Shown here piece after piece: positions 50,568 through 59,647 of a stretch of 64,000 nucleotides of DNA. The stretch spans positions 372,001 to 436,000 of the forward strand of contig WSYJ01000033.1 of NCBI GenBank assembly GCA_020186115.1, written 5' to 3'. The stretch comes from Histomonas meleagridis (lineage: Eukaryota > Parabasalia > Tritrichomonadida > Dientamoebidae). Every line of letters begins with the position of its first letter. The stretch's first letter is position 1. The notes under the pieces are model-generated. The model made no database searches and was not told the DNA's origin. It saw only the letters and a program-made list of their open reading frames with translations. Made by a program: the position numbers and the translations under genes.

Positions 50568-50909
50568 ATGTCTCTCGGGATCCCAGTTAAGCTTTTGCAT
50601 GAAGCAACAGGTTTTGTTGTTACAGTGGAGCTTGTATCAGGTGACATTTATCGTGGTACTCTCCAATACGTTGAAGATAACATGAATTGTTGGGTTCATG
50701 ACGTTATTCACACAGCTCCAAATGGAGAGTCAATTAAAGCAGACTCTGCATATCTAAGAGGATCCAACATTTTATATGTTAATGTTCCTGAAATGTTTTC
50801 CAATGCGAAATTATTCCAAACAGGTGAACTCGAAAACAAACCCACTAAGAGAACCAAGAAACTCAAGAGAACACACTCAACAGTTAAGATCAGAAAACAA
50901 TCACATTAA
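50568..50909 (+). CDS. Spliceosomal Sm protein D3
   Basis: The 113-residue core protein of the spliceosomal snRNP ring. The Sm1 motif is GFVVTVELVSGDIYRGTLQY; Sm2 is the AYLRGSNILYVNVPEM segment characteristic of SmD3. The C-terminal tail is basic (KRTKKLKRTHSTVKIRK) but lacks the RG dipeptides usual in SmD3. It confirms that the organism keeps a spliceosome, in line with the kinase intron. Confidence 0.95.
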   Translation: MSLGIPVKLLHEATGFVVTVELVSGDIYRGTLQYVEDNMNCWVHDVIHTAPNGESIKADSAYLRGSNILYVNVPEMFSNAKLFQTGELENKPTKRTKKLKRTHSTVKIRKQSH

Positions 50910-51790
50910 ATTGTTAATATCGATTTTCCGTTTTTTTTAAATAAGAACATAAGGCATGTATTTTTTATAGTTACTTTAAATTTTGTTTTTTAGGCTGAAC
51001 TTTCTTTTTTGAAATAAAATTCTTGAACATATTCATCAATAAAAAATAATGAAATATATTAAACAAGTATTTATAAAAAAGTAACATCTAGTTATTTTAT
51101 TTCCGACCGTGGGACTTACTGGTTTGTAAGCCTTATATTTTTAAATTTGTTGATTGAGAATATGTTTGAATAAATAAACACTTCAAATACCGACACAAAT
51201 CACACTTTTTTGGGTCATATATGCATATATAAGTTAAGCTATATATTAACTGAGGGCTCAAGAAAAATCTGATGGACAATTTTGAGATACCAAAAGGTGA
51301 ATTAACCTTCTTCATTCCATTAACGGTCGCATAAGATTTGCGGTTTTATATCGAAATTCAAACACACTTTCTTAAATACATTTTGAATTTCTTTTTCATT
51401 TTCTGTTTTCGTTATTTCCAAATAACTATAGATTAAAGACATTGAAAATATTTTGGAAAAATGGAACATTGTGTCGGTACGTCATTCGGTATTTTTGTTT
51501 GTTTAACATAGCAATTTTATATCTTCATAACTACACATTCTCATTGGGTGTGACTTGGCTAAGCATATTCTCCTCCGAAATATATGGCAAATCGTATAAT
51601 TTTTATGTTAAAATTGAGTGAAATCATGATTTTTTCAAAGATTTAAATTTTATTTTTTTAAAAATAAATTCCTTTGATAATTTATCTTTATTATCTCTAC
51701 CGTATAGAGATTAAATTTTTTATTAAGACTAAAAATTTCGAAAACTATTTTTTTGACAAGATATTTTCATTTTTTTGTGAGTTTCACCAC
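50910..51790. other. Intergenic region beside ankyrin array H
   Basis: No gene is supported. An AACGGTCGC nonamer lies at 51322-51330 on the plus strand without an obvious downstream gene in that direction; the next thing to the right is the 3' end of array H. Confidence 0.45.
51322..51330 (+). promoter_or_regulatory. AACGGTCGC motif, orphan copy
   Basis: This is the second copy of the nonamer in the window, in an intergenic region with no recognised gene start near it. It may mark a short or non-coding transcript. Confidence 0.25.
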
Positions 51791-53585
51791 CTATATTTGA
51801 TCTGGTGATATCAATTTAACTATTTCATTAGATCCATTTTTAGATGCCATCATAAGTGCTGTATCAAATATTTTAAGTAATTTCCAAATATTATAATGAA
51901 GCATACAATCAGTGAAACAAAAACTAAATAAAATAATTAAATATCTTTCAAATTAATATCAATTTCTTTTTGGTCAAGAAATAGTTTTACTAATTCGATA
52001 AAACCATTTTCACATGATTTCATAAGTACTGTTTTAAACAATTTGAATAATTCCCAAATAAAATTTTGAAACTAAAAATCATTTAAATGAATTTTAATAA
52101 AAACAAATAAATATTTTGATTATTAATATCTATATCTTTTTGTTCAAGAAGTAATTTAACTACCCCTATATTATGTTTATAAGTTGCTTTCATAAGTGCT
52201 GTATCAAATATTTATAATAATTTCCAAAAATTATTAAGAAATATAAAACATTTTTAAAAAAATTCAAATAAAACAAACAAAAATTTTTTGTATTAATATC
52301 AATTCCTCCTATTCCAAGAATAAACTTCACTGCATCTATACTTCCTTCGTATGATGCTATCATAAGTGCTGTATCAAATAATATAAGTAATTTCCATTAA
52401 CAATTTTCAAACAAAAAATTATATAAATAAAATTCGAATAAAACATTTATATATTTTTAGCAGTGATATCAATTCCTTCATACTCAAGAAATACTTTCAT
52501 AATTTCTACGCGATCATTTATAACAGCATTTATAAAGGCAGTATTAAGTTTTTGGAATAATTCCCAAATATTATCATAAAATTTCGAATTATTAAAATAA
52601 AGCCAAAATAAAACACATAAATATCTTTCAAATTAATATCTATTCCTTTTTGCTCAAGAAGTAATTTAACAACATCAATATGATTATTTTCAGTTGCATA
52701 AATAAGTGGTGTTTTAAACAATTTCAATAATTTCCAAATTGTATTTAAAAACTTTAATTTATTGAAACAAGTTTTATTTAAAATAAGTGAATATCTTTCA
52801 TATTAATATCAATTCCTTTTTGTTCAATAAATAGTTTAATGATTTCAATGTTATTGTTGTTAATTGCACAAATAAATGCTGAAAGAATTAATTCAAATAA
52901 TCTCCAAATATCGTTTAGAAACATTAAATTATTAAAAATTATATTAAATAAAACAAATAAATATCTTTAGCATTAATATCAATTCCTTTTTGTTCAAGAA
53001 GTAACTTAACTATTTCAGTATGACCATTTTTAGATGCATACATAAGTGCTGTATAAAATAACTTAAATAATTTCCAAATATTATTTTGAAATATTCCAAA
53101 ATTATTAAAATAAAATATAAACAAAAGAAATAAATATCTTTAGCATTAACATCAATTCCTTCTTGTTCAAGAAGCAATTTAACAATTTCAGTATGACCAT
53201 TTTTAGATGCATACATAAGTGCTGTATAAAATAATTTAAATAATTTCCAAACATTACTTTGAAATAAAAAATAATTAAAATAAATTTCATATAAAACAAA
53301 TAAATATCTTTAGTATTAACATCAATTCCTTCTTTTTCAAGAAGTAATTTAACTATTTTTGTATAACCATTTTCAGCTGCATATAATAAAGCTGTTTTAA
53401 ATAATTTAAATAATTTTCAAATACAAATAATTTTTAAGTATTATTTTGTGATATTAAATCATTAAAATATATCCAAAATGAAATAAATAAATATCTTTAG
53501 CATTAACATTAATTTTTTCTTTTTGAAGAAGCATTTTAACTATTTTTATAAAGTCATTTTCAGCAGCAACAAACAATGAATGAAA
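51791..53585 (-). repeat. Eleven ankyrin cassettes separated by frame-shifting spacers (array H)
   Basis: Cassettes, first to last: 53585-53487, 53401-53300, 53231-53130, 53058-52957, 52888-52787, 52718-52617, 52548-52450, 52378-52277, 52208-52107, 52038-51940 and 51868-51791. They continue the DUF3447 gene on the right. The dominant period is 170 nt: 102 coding plus 68 spacer. All eleven are open and the last ends KLISPDQI plus stop. Typical unit: F-x-T-A-L-M-Y-A-S-K-N-G-H-T-E-I-V-K-L-L, then EQKGIDINAKD. Spacers share TTRTTTTATTT near the start and TTTGGAAATTATTT near the end, and carry stops or shift frame. Confidence 0.75.
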
Positions 53586-54874
53586 TAATTCAAACAAATA
53601 TCAAATATTATTTGGAAACATAAAATAAAAAAAATTTGCATACTTACATATAAATAATCATATAGAGGATTTGATTCAGTTTCTTCTTCAAGAAGATATT
53701 TAACAAGTTCACAATTTCCTGATTGTAAAGAAAATAATAAAATATGAGTTGGAAATTTTCTTCCTTTCATAAAATTCTTAACGAAAAATAAATTTCCGAT
53801 TTTGGCTGATTCTAATATAATATCATCATTGACATTCATTCCTTCTTTTTGCAAAAATGTAAAAAGTTCATAATTATGATATCTAACGCATATTACTCCT
53901 AAATTTTCTAGAATTACATTTTTTTCGATTTTCTTATCATAAAGATAATAAAAGATATCATTTCGATGAAATTCAATTGCTGCTTCATATGCATCTTTAA
54001 ATGATGAATGATTTTGTTCACATAAATGAATTATCTCTGAATTTCCACCAGCAACTGCATATTTTCCTGTATTAAATACTTTTGTATCATTCATAAGTAA
54101 ATATTTAAAACATTTAACTGCAGAAAAAAATGCTGCATAATCAATTAATGAAACATTGTTTTGATTGATAAATGAATAGCTTTCATAAAGTGATGGTAAA
54201 ATATATTGATTAAAATCAAATTTGTTTTGTGATGATATTTCTTGAAGTTTTTCGATTTCATCATTTCGAATTATTTTTGCAATTTCATTTGTGTTAACTC
54301 CTTCTTCAATAAATTTCTTATGAAGTTCCCAATTATTCTTTGAAAGTTCTTCATAATTATCAACTATTTGTTTCTTAAAATTATTGGATTTTAATGTAGA
54401 TAATTCTTTTTCAGACATAAAATGTACAAAATATGGAATTTTTTTAAAGAGAGTTTTTTTGAATATATCAAGTAAGTGGTTAGATTTTTTACCAAGAAAA
54501 TTATGTTCAATCAATTTATCTAGAAGATAATCCAATTCTTGAGTCTGGTTCAGAAGAAAAAGAGCGAAAACATCAAAAATTTTGGATTTTATATTGTTGT
54601 TTTCTTCAAGCATTTCAATTTCATTTAAAAAATTCAAATATATATTAAAATCATTCATTTTCATAGCAAACATTAAACATATCATCTGAATTATAATTAT
54701 ATTGCATGTAATTGGATGAATTTCATCAATTTTATTTATTATTAAATTTGCTGATTGAGAAATATTATGATTATTTAAATTAAGAATTATTTTATTGATT
54801 GATAACAAAGTTTCCCATTCATTATGGTTTACATTATTTTGCTTTACCCAATTGATATTCTTCACAGGTATCAT
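53546..54874 (-). CDS. DUF3447 ankyrin-repeat protein (contiguous N-terminal frame, locus H)
   Basis: 442 residues from the ATG at 54874; one extra codon upstream is TTG. The family N-terminus is followed by the DUF3447 core at about 185-340 (LHKKFIEEGVNTNEIAKIIR, FSAVKCFKYLLMNDTKVFNT, IIHLCEQNHSSFKDAYEAAI). A first ankyrin unit (GNCELVKYLLEEETES) ends near 53648. The frame then enters the first spacer, which here begins GTAAGTATG, and reads a hydrophobic tail (IFFILCFQIIFDICLNYF) before stopping inside cassette 1, out of frame with it. Eleven cassettes follow. If joined, the product would be about 780 residues. Confidence 0.85.
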   Translation of the reverse strand: MIPVKNINWVKQNNVNHNEWETLLSINKIILNLNNHNISQSANLIINKIDEIHPITCNIIIIQMICLMFAMKMNDFNIYLNFLNEIEMLEENNNIKSKIFDVFALFLLNQTQELDYLLDKLIEHNFLGKKSNHLLDIFKKTLFKKIPYFVHFMSEKELSTLKSNNFKKQIVDNYEELSKNNWELHKKFIEEGVNTNEIAKIIRNDEIEKLQEISSQNKFDFNQYILPSLYESYSFINQNNVSLIDYAAFFSAVKCFKYLLMNDTKVFNTGKYAVAGGNSEIIHLCEQNHSSFKDAYEAAIEFHRNDIFYYLYDKKIEKNVILENLGVICVRYHNYELFTFLQKEGMNVNDDIILESAKIGNLFFVKNFMKGRKFPTHILLFSLQSGNCELVKYLLEEETESNPLYDYLYVSMQIFFILCFQIIFDICLNYFIHCLLLLKMTL

Positions 54875-55106
54875 CAAGTAACAATGAAATGTTTCCCAAC
54901 GACAAATGAATGAAAAATCATCGTACTAATATTCAAAATCTCAAAGGGACATTAGTCGTCACTTTTTACATAAAAACAGATGGAAAAGTGAACGTTAATT
55001 CGAAACAAAAGAATTCGAAAATGAAAACACTAAACAACATTAAACATTCCATATATTCATACACCGAGAAATTAAAAATCACAAATAACTTCAGAATATT
55101 TTCGTT

Positions 55107-56024
55107 TTAAAAAGATGAATTTGTGACATGTAATCGTGCAAGAAGTGCAGCCTCATGTGCAGACATACTATCGGCATTTTCCTTTATAAACTGTTTCGGA
55201 TCTACCTTTCCGACGTGCCTTAGTTCATAGTCTGATTTCTTCATTGTTGCTTCCTCTAAGATACTTTTTCTATAGTTTTCGGCGGTTGCGGTTAAATTCT
55301 TCAGAATTTCCAAATTCTTCTTATCGTTCTTCTGGAATGATGGGATTTCAAACCCTGTTGACCACGTTGGTCTGTGGAGCGACTGGAGCATATGTTGTTC
55401 ATGTTCGTTCATTTTGAAAACAATTGGCATTTCATAGAAAGTGAGATTGAGACCACATTTCTGCGTTTTCGCAGATGGAGTAACTGTATGGCCAATAAAT
55501 GATGTCTTTTCTCGCGGATCTTGTATTTTAATCGGCTTGTTGCTGAGAAGTTCAAGTGGATTTCGTGGTATATTACGAAATGCTCCAATAACAACTTTGC
55601 CTCGAACACTTAAAACTGGATCAACAACAACTGCAACAGCTCTTTGATCTAATTTTTCTTGTGAATCTTGATTTGCACAATCAACATCTGAAAGCCAAAC
55701 ATCAAAACCAGGATGAGAGTGATACCAACCAACAGAAACCAAGTTGTCATAACCACATTGTTCTAAAAGTTTCATCATAGAATATTGGAATTTTTCATCT
55801 GTGGTTTCAACACTAATTCCTGTGGCTATTTGAGGAGTTGGGAATACATCAAATATTTCGATTGTAAATTCATCGATTTTGTGACCAAGCATGATTCCAA
55901 TTACTTCTAAAGGAATTCCTGCTTTTCCATGCTTGAGCATTTTAAGAAGAGAAATACCATTGATGAGAATTTTTTCGGATGTATCACATTTTCGAGGAGG
56001 TCTTTGCGCCATTCCAAAATTCAT
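55107..56024 (-). CDS. RPN11: 26S proteasome deubiquitinase Rpn11 (PSMD14)
   Basis: The 305-residue zinc metalloprotease of the 19S lid removes ubiquitin chains from substrates. The ATG at 56024 (MNFGMAQRPPRK) is used; the longer frame adds nine codons from an unlikely start. The JAMM motif is complete: E40, H102-x-H104 in YHSHPGFDVWL, S112 and D115. The usual Rpn11 insert (FGCWLSGVD) reads FDVWLSDVD here, a mild variation beside the zinc site. The C-terminal helices that anchor it to Rpn8 are present. It acts with the beta7 subunit encoded at 60.8 kb. Confidence 0.95.
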   Translation of the reverse strand: MNFGMAQRPPRKCDTSEKILINGISLLKMLKHGKAGIPLEVIGIMLGHKIDEFTIEIFDVFPTPQIATGISVETTDEKFQYSMMKLLEQCGYDNLVSVGWYHSHPGFDVWLSDVDCANQDSQEKLDQRAVAVVVDPVLSVRGKVVIGAFRNIPRNPLELLSNKPIKIQDPREKTSFIGHTVTPSAKTQKCGLNLTFYEMPIVFKMNEHEQHMLQSLHRPTWSTGFEIPSFQKNDKKNLEILKNLTATAENYRKSILEEATMKKSDYELRHVGKVDPKQFIKENADSMSAHEAALLARLHVTNSSF

Positions 56025-56818
56025 TTTTAAACAAATAAGTAAAGTACTCAAAGCAAATCAAATTAATTATCTGGCCAACTATGAACCGATCATTTCTAAT
56101 TCAAAAACAAAAATTTTGAAAATGATTTGATCATCCTGTTTCAACCAACTTAAGAGAGTTTCATCTTGTTATTCTGTTGTTGATTACTAACCATTTAAGG
56201 TTTAATCATAAGTTAAATATACATTAATTAATAATTATACTTGCTACTATTAAAAATATCATTATCAATGATCAATGATCGAGAATTACCACAACACCTT
56301 TTTAAATTTATATTTTAAAATTTCCAATTATATAGATGAAAATATCATATAAGCAAAAAAAATTCTAAAAATGTAACATATATTTGTTATTATCATATCA
56401 TTAAAATTTATATCGCTTCTTTATTAATTTTGACTTTCATCGATATATAAAATGTGAAGTGAAATAATAATTTCTTACAGCGCAATTTCCAATGTTTCCT
56501 CGAACTTGAATTCATAATTTTGGGTTAATATCAGCGATATTAATAGGTTTTCCCATTTCTGGAGTTTGGTCGAAATTTGTTTTGATAAACAGAAAATAAT
56601 CACAATGAAAGTTATAAGTTAAATTTGATGTAAAATTTAAGTTTTTTGGCCTTAACGTAAATTTTGTTTTCTAATTCACATATTTTTCACTAATTAACAT
56701 AAAAATTGCTATATATAACTTTTTTTTGCGATCACAATGTTTTAAATTTTAAAAATTCTTTCCATATATTATTTTGAAATTTTAAATTTAAGATTAAAAT
56801 AAATATTAAATATAACAT
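56025..56818. other. Intergenic, AT-rich
   Basis: About 800 bp between the Rpn11 start and orphan ankyrin cassettes. I see no gene, RNA gene or tandem repeat. Confidence 0.5.
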
Positions 56819-57087
56819 TAAATATTTTCAGCATTAATATCAATTCCTTCATGTTCAAGAAGTAATTTAACTATTTTTGTTGTGACATTATCAGATACTC
56901 TCATTTGTGCTTTATCAAATAATTTAAATAATTTCCAAATATTATTTAGAATTTCTAAGTTATTTAAATAAATATTAAATAAAACAAATAAATATCTTTA
57001 GTATTAACATCAATTCCTTCCTTCTCAAGAAGTAATCTAATTATTTGTTCATAACCTTTTTTAGATGCGAATAAGTTCTGTTTTAAG
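56819..57087 (-). pseudogene. Two orphan ankyrin cassettes without a DUF3447 gene
   Basis: Upstream unit 57087-56988 has the cassette pattern but a frameshift near its start; it ends EGIDVNTKD. The second, 56919-56819, is open (KIVKLLLEHEGIDINAEN). The spacer between them is again exactly 68 nt with the conserved ends. No DUF3447 part lies upstream; the divergent RCC1 gene begins 138 bp away. These are relics of a lost locus, or silent cassettes. Confidence 0.65.
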
Positions 57088-57225
57088 GGGTATTATTTTG
57101 ACAATTATTTAGAAATATTAAATATCATAAAAAATCTATGTTAACCTATTGCCCTCCCATGGTGCACCATTCAAAAAGTCGACATCACCAAAAATGACAA
57201 TACACTTTTTTAGGGTTGACGATTC

Positions 57226-58557
57226 ATGATTAATGAAGATATTCCATTGATTAAGAACATTACTTTGATGGGTCCTATTCCCGATGGGTTTCTCTACAAG
57301 GAAGGAAATTACATAAAGCCAGGAAATGTCTGGATTTGGGGTCATCCATCCACATATCTTGGAGTAAAAGGCGACTCAGAGAAAGACGTATGTTATCCAG
57401 TACAAATTACATCATTAAAAAACATTGTTTATTGTGATTGTAGCTCAACTGAAACAGGAGTTGTTACAAAAGAAGGATTTCTGTACACATGGGGATCTAA
57501 TTACAAGCATAGATTGCTTCAAGATATTGACGACACTATTTACAGCTCACCAACCAAAGTTTCTTCACTTTCAAATGTTTCCATATTTCATATATCCGAA
57601 ACTCATTCTTGTGTTATTTTAAATGATGGGACATGTCTTTTATGGGGGTCAACTCTTCACGGAGCCCTTGGAAATGGAGAAGATGGTATTAATGTTATTC
57701 GAAAACCAATTCCTGCGGTTTATAATGGCGAAATAATTAAAGTATCACAAGCATGTCTTTCATACTGTTCAACAATGCTTCTTAGTTACGAAGGAGAAAT
57801 TTTTGTTTCCGGTTCGAATGAATATGGAAAAATTGGTCTTGGAAAATCCATTGAAAAAACAACACACTTTACCAAACTCCCATTCCCTCCATGCCGCTAC
57901 ATATCAATGGGCTCACTTTACACATTAATTATTACATTTGATAATGAAGTTTTAGGATTTGGAATTGGCAAAAACGGGAATTTAGGAATTGGGAAGAGGG
58001 TAAATATACAGTACGAACCAATTCGAATTACTTTTCCTACAACTGCCCCAATAATTAAAGTATGTGCATCAATTGAAGAAAATACCCCAACAACAATTCC
58101 AATATCTCAAATTGATGGGAATGAAGGCCCGACAAGTTTTGCATGTGATTTGGAAGGGAGAATTTATGGGTTTGGCTCATCGCATAAAGGGAAACTCGGA
58201 AATTTTGAAAATAAAGTATTGAATCCGCGTAACGGCGATGAACTTTCACCGTTTTTGATCGGAAGCATCACACGGGACACAAAGAGGAAAAATTGTTATT
58301 TCCAAGGCGAAGAAGTTATTCAAGTAATTTCTTGTCATATACATTCAGCTGCTTTGACGAAAAGTGGTAAACTTTACACTTGGGGATGTGGAAGCGGAGG
58401 AAGGATTGGACAGGACGGGTTTATATTTAAGGGAAGAAAAAGAAGACTGAAGTTTTACCAAAGCAAACCAACGGCTATTGAGACATTTGCAAGAAATAAA
58501 ACTTTTGTTTGTTTTGCTGCATCAGCAAGAAGCCACATGATTTGCATCGGGAAATAG
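57226..58557 (+). CDS. RCC1-repeat (regulator of chromosome condensation-like) protein
   Basis: The 443-residue protein is a seven-bladed propeller of RCC1 repeats. Recurring signatures are VWIWGHPSTYLG, FLYTWGSNYKHRLL, CLLWGSTLHGALGNGED, IFVSGSNEYGKIGLGKS, VLGFGIGKNGNLGIGK, IYGFGSSHKGKLGN and LYTWGCGSGGRIGQDG. RCC1 itself is the Ran exchange factor, but many protist RCC1 repeats serve as binding scaffolds. No other domain is attached. Blade 6 has an insertion of about 30 residues (IEENTPTTIPISQIDGNEGP). Guanine-exchange activity is not shown by the sequence. Confidence 0.9.
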   Translation: MINEDIPLIKNITLMGPIPDGFLYKEGNYIKPGNVWIWGHPSTYLGVKGDSEKDVCYPVQITSLKNIVYCDCSSTETGVVTKEGFLYTWGSNYKHRLLQDIDDTIYSSPTKVSSLSNVSIFHISETHSCVILNDGTCLLWGSTLHGALGNGEDGINVIRKPIPAVYNGEIIKVSQACLSYCSTMLLSYEGEIFVSGSNEYGKIGLGKSIEKTTHFTKLPFPPCRYISMGSLYTLIITFDNEVLGFGIGKNGNLGIGKRVNIQYEPIRITFPTTAPIIKVCASIEENTPTTIPISQIDGNEGPTSFACDLEGRIYGFGSSHKGKLGNFENKVLNPRNGDELSPFLIGSITRDTKRKNCYFQGEEVIQVISCHIHSAALTKSGKLYTWGCGSGGRIGQDGFIFKGRKRRLKFYQSKPTAIETFARNKTFVCFAASARSHMICIGK

Positions 58558-58920
58558 AGACGAACTTAAATGGTAAAATTTAACTTGTGCGGATAAATTA
58601 ATTTAAACATTCTTTTTGAAATTTCATATTTGAGTTTCCAAACACCGCTTACTAATAAGTGCCTTTGATAGATCATTGCATGTTCATGTGAATAGTTAGG
58701 AATGAACAATTGTTAATAAATTAATTTCTTTATGTGAAATGATTTTATTGATTCGATTAATAAGCTTAGATATTAAAGGGTGAACTTGTGTGTTGGCTCA
58801 AGGATGTTCTTCTTTTAAAAGAAGAACAATATTGTTTTTTGTTACTTCTAAGCATTGAGCGATTTTTGGGCCACCCTGAAAAAAACGTTGGAAAAATAGA
58901 ACGATAGTATCAGACAACCA
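58558..58920. other. Intergenic
   Basis: About 360 bp between tandem genes. It contains a perfect inverted repeat (CTTCTTTTAAAAGAAG, about 58810-58825) and, near the right end, the AACGAT element of the next gene. Confidence 0.45.
58900..58905 (+). promoter_or_regulatory. AACGAT element upstream of the atypical Rab
   Basis: AGAACGATAGTATCAG places the hexamer 15 nt before the ATG at 58921. A GTATCA sequence then lies where a trichomonad initiator (TCA-type) would be expected. Confidence 0.4.
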
Positions 58921-59484
58921 ATGGATGAATGCAAGAAGATTATCGTTGTTGGAGAGGCATCAGTTGGGAAAACATCCATTCTAAATAGGTGGCTTCACGA
59001 TTGTTTTTCGTTTGAAACCGCCCCAACAATTGGTGCTGGAATGTCTCCTATGGAAATTAATGTCGACGGAAACCCTCAATTATTCCACGTATGGGATACA
59101 GCAGGGACTCCGCAATTTCGATCAGTTGTACCTATGTATTGCCGGCAAGCTGCAATTGCTATCATAGTGTTTGATATAACAAAGCGAAACACGTTTGAAA
59201 AAATACCGGAATGGGTGTCTTTTGTTCGGGAAAATGCAAGTCCGGTTTTTGTTCTTGTTGGAAATAAAATTGATTTAGAAGATGAAAGAGATGTTCAAAA
59301 AGCAGAAGAAGAACAAACAGCAGAATCCATAGGGTGTAAATGCGTTGAAGTTAGTGCATGTACAAACGAAGGAATGAAACTTTTTATTGAAGAAATGGAA
59401 AATGCTGCCCGAGATTCTCTAAGAACTTTCGTAAAATCGCAAAGCAAACAAATAGAAATAAGCAAGCCGGGGTGTAATTGCTAA
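58921..59484 (+). CDS. Rab-like small GTPase lacking the catalytic glutamine
   Basis: The 187-residue GTPase has P-loop GEASVGKT (11-18), an effector Thr in APTIGAG, NKID, an SAC motif and a C-terminal CNC prenylation signal. The switch II motif reads WDTAGTPQF: the Gln equivalent to Ras Gln61 is Thr63. In known Rabs, loss of this Gln lowers GTP hydrolysis and favours the GTP form, so this protein may cycle unusually. The subfamily is unclear. One intact exon. Confidence 0.92.
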   Translation: MDECKKIIVVGEASVGKTSILNRWLHDCFSFETAPTIGAGMSPMEINVDGNPQLFHVWDTAGTPQFRSVVPMYCRQAAIAIIVFDITKRNTFEKIPEWVSFVRENASPVFVLVGNKIDLEDERDVQKAEEEQTAESIGCKCVEVSACTNEGMKLFIEEMENAARDSLRTFVKSQSKQIEISKPGCNC

Positions 59485-59647
59485 TGATTTCGGTAAGAAA
59501 TTATTCATTTTTTTAATATCAGAAAATATTATGTAATCTAGAATACAATAGAGTAAAATATTAAACAACTCAAAAGTATTTGTTGAAAATTGTGTTTTCG
59601 ATGATTTGGAAAAATTGGAAGATTTCAAATGAACTTTTAAGAACATA

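Noticed and set aside
51791-53585. CRISPR-like array, because of the regular 170-nt repeat
   Set aside because: The repeated units are ankyrin codons that vary in a protein-like way; spacer and repeat sizes and the host are wrong for CRISPR.
54910-55110. 66-codon frame between locus H and Rpn11
   Set aside because: Lys/Asn-rich, typical of A-rich spacer DNA, and it covers the 5' flank of locus H; no support.
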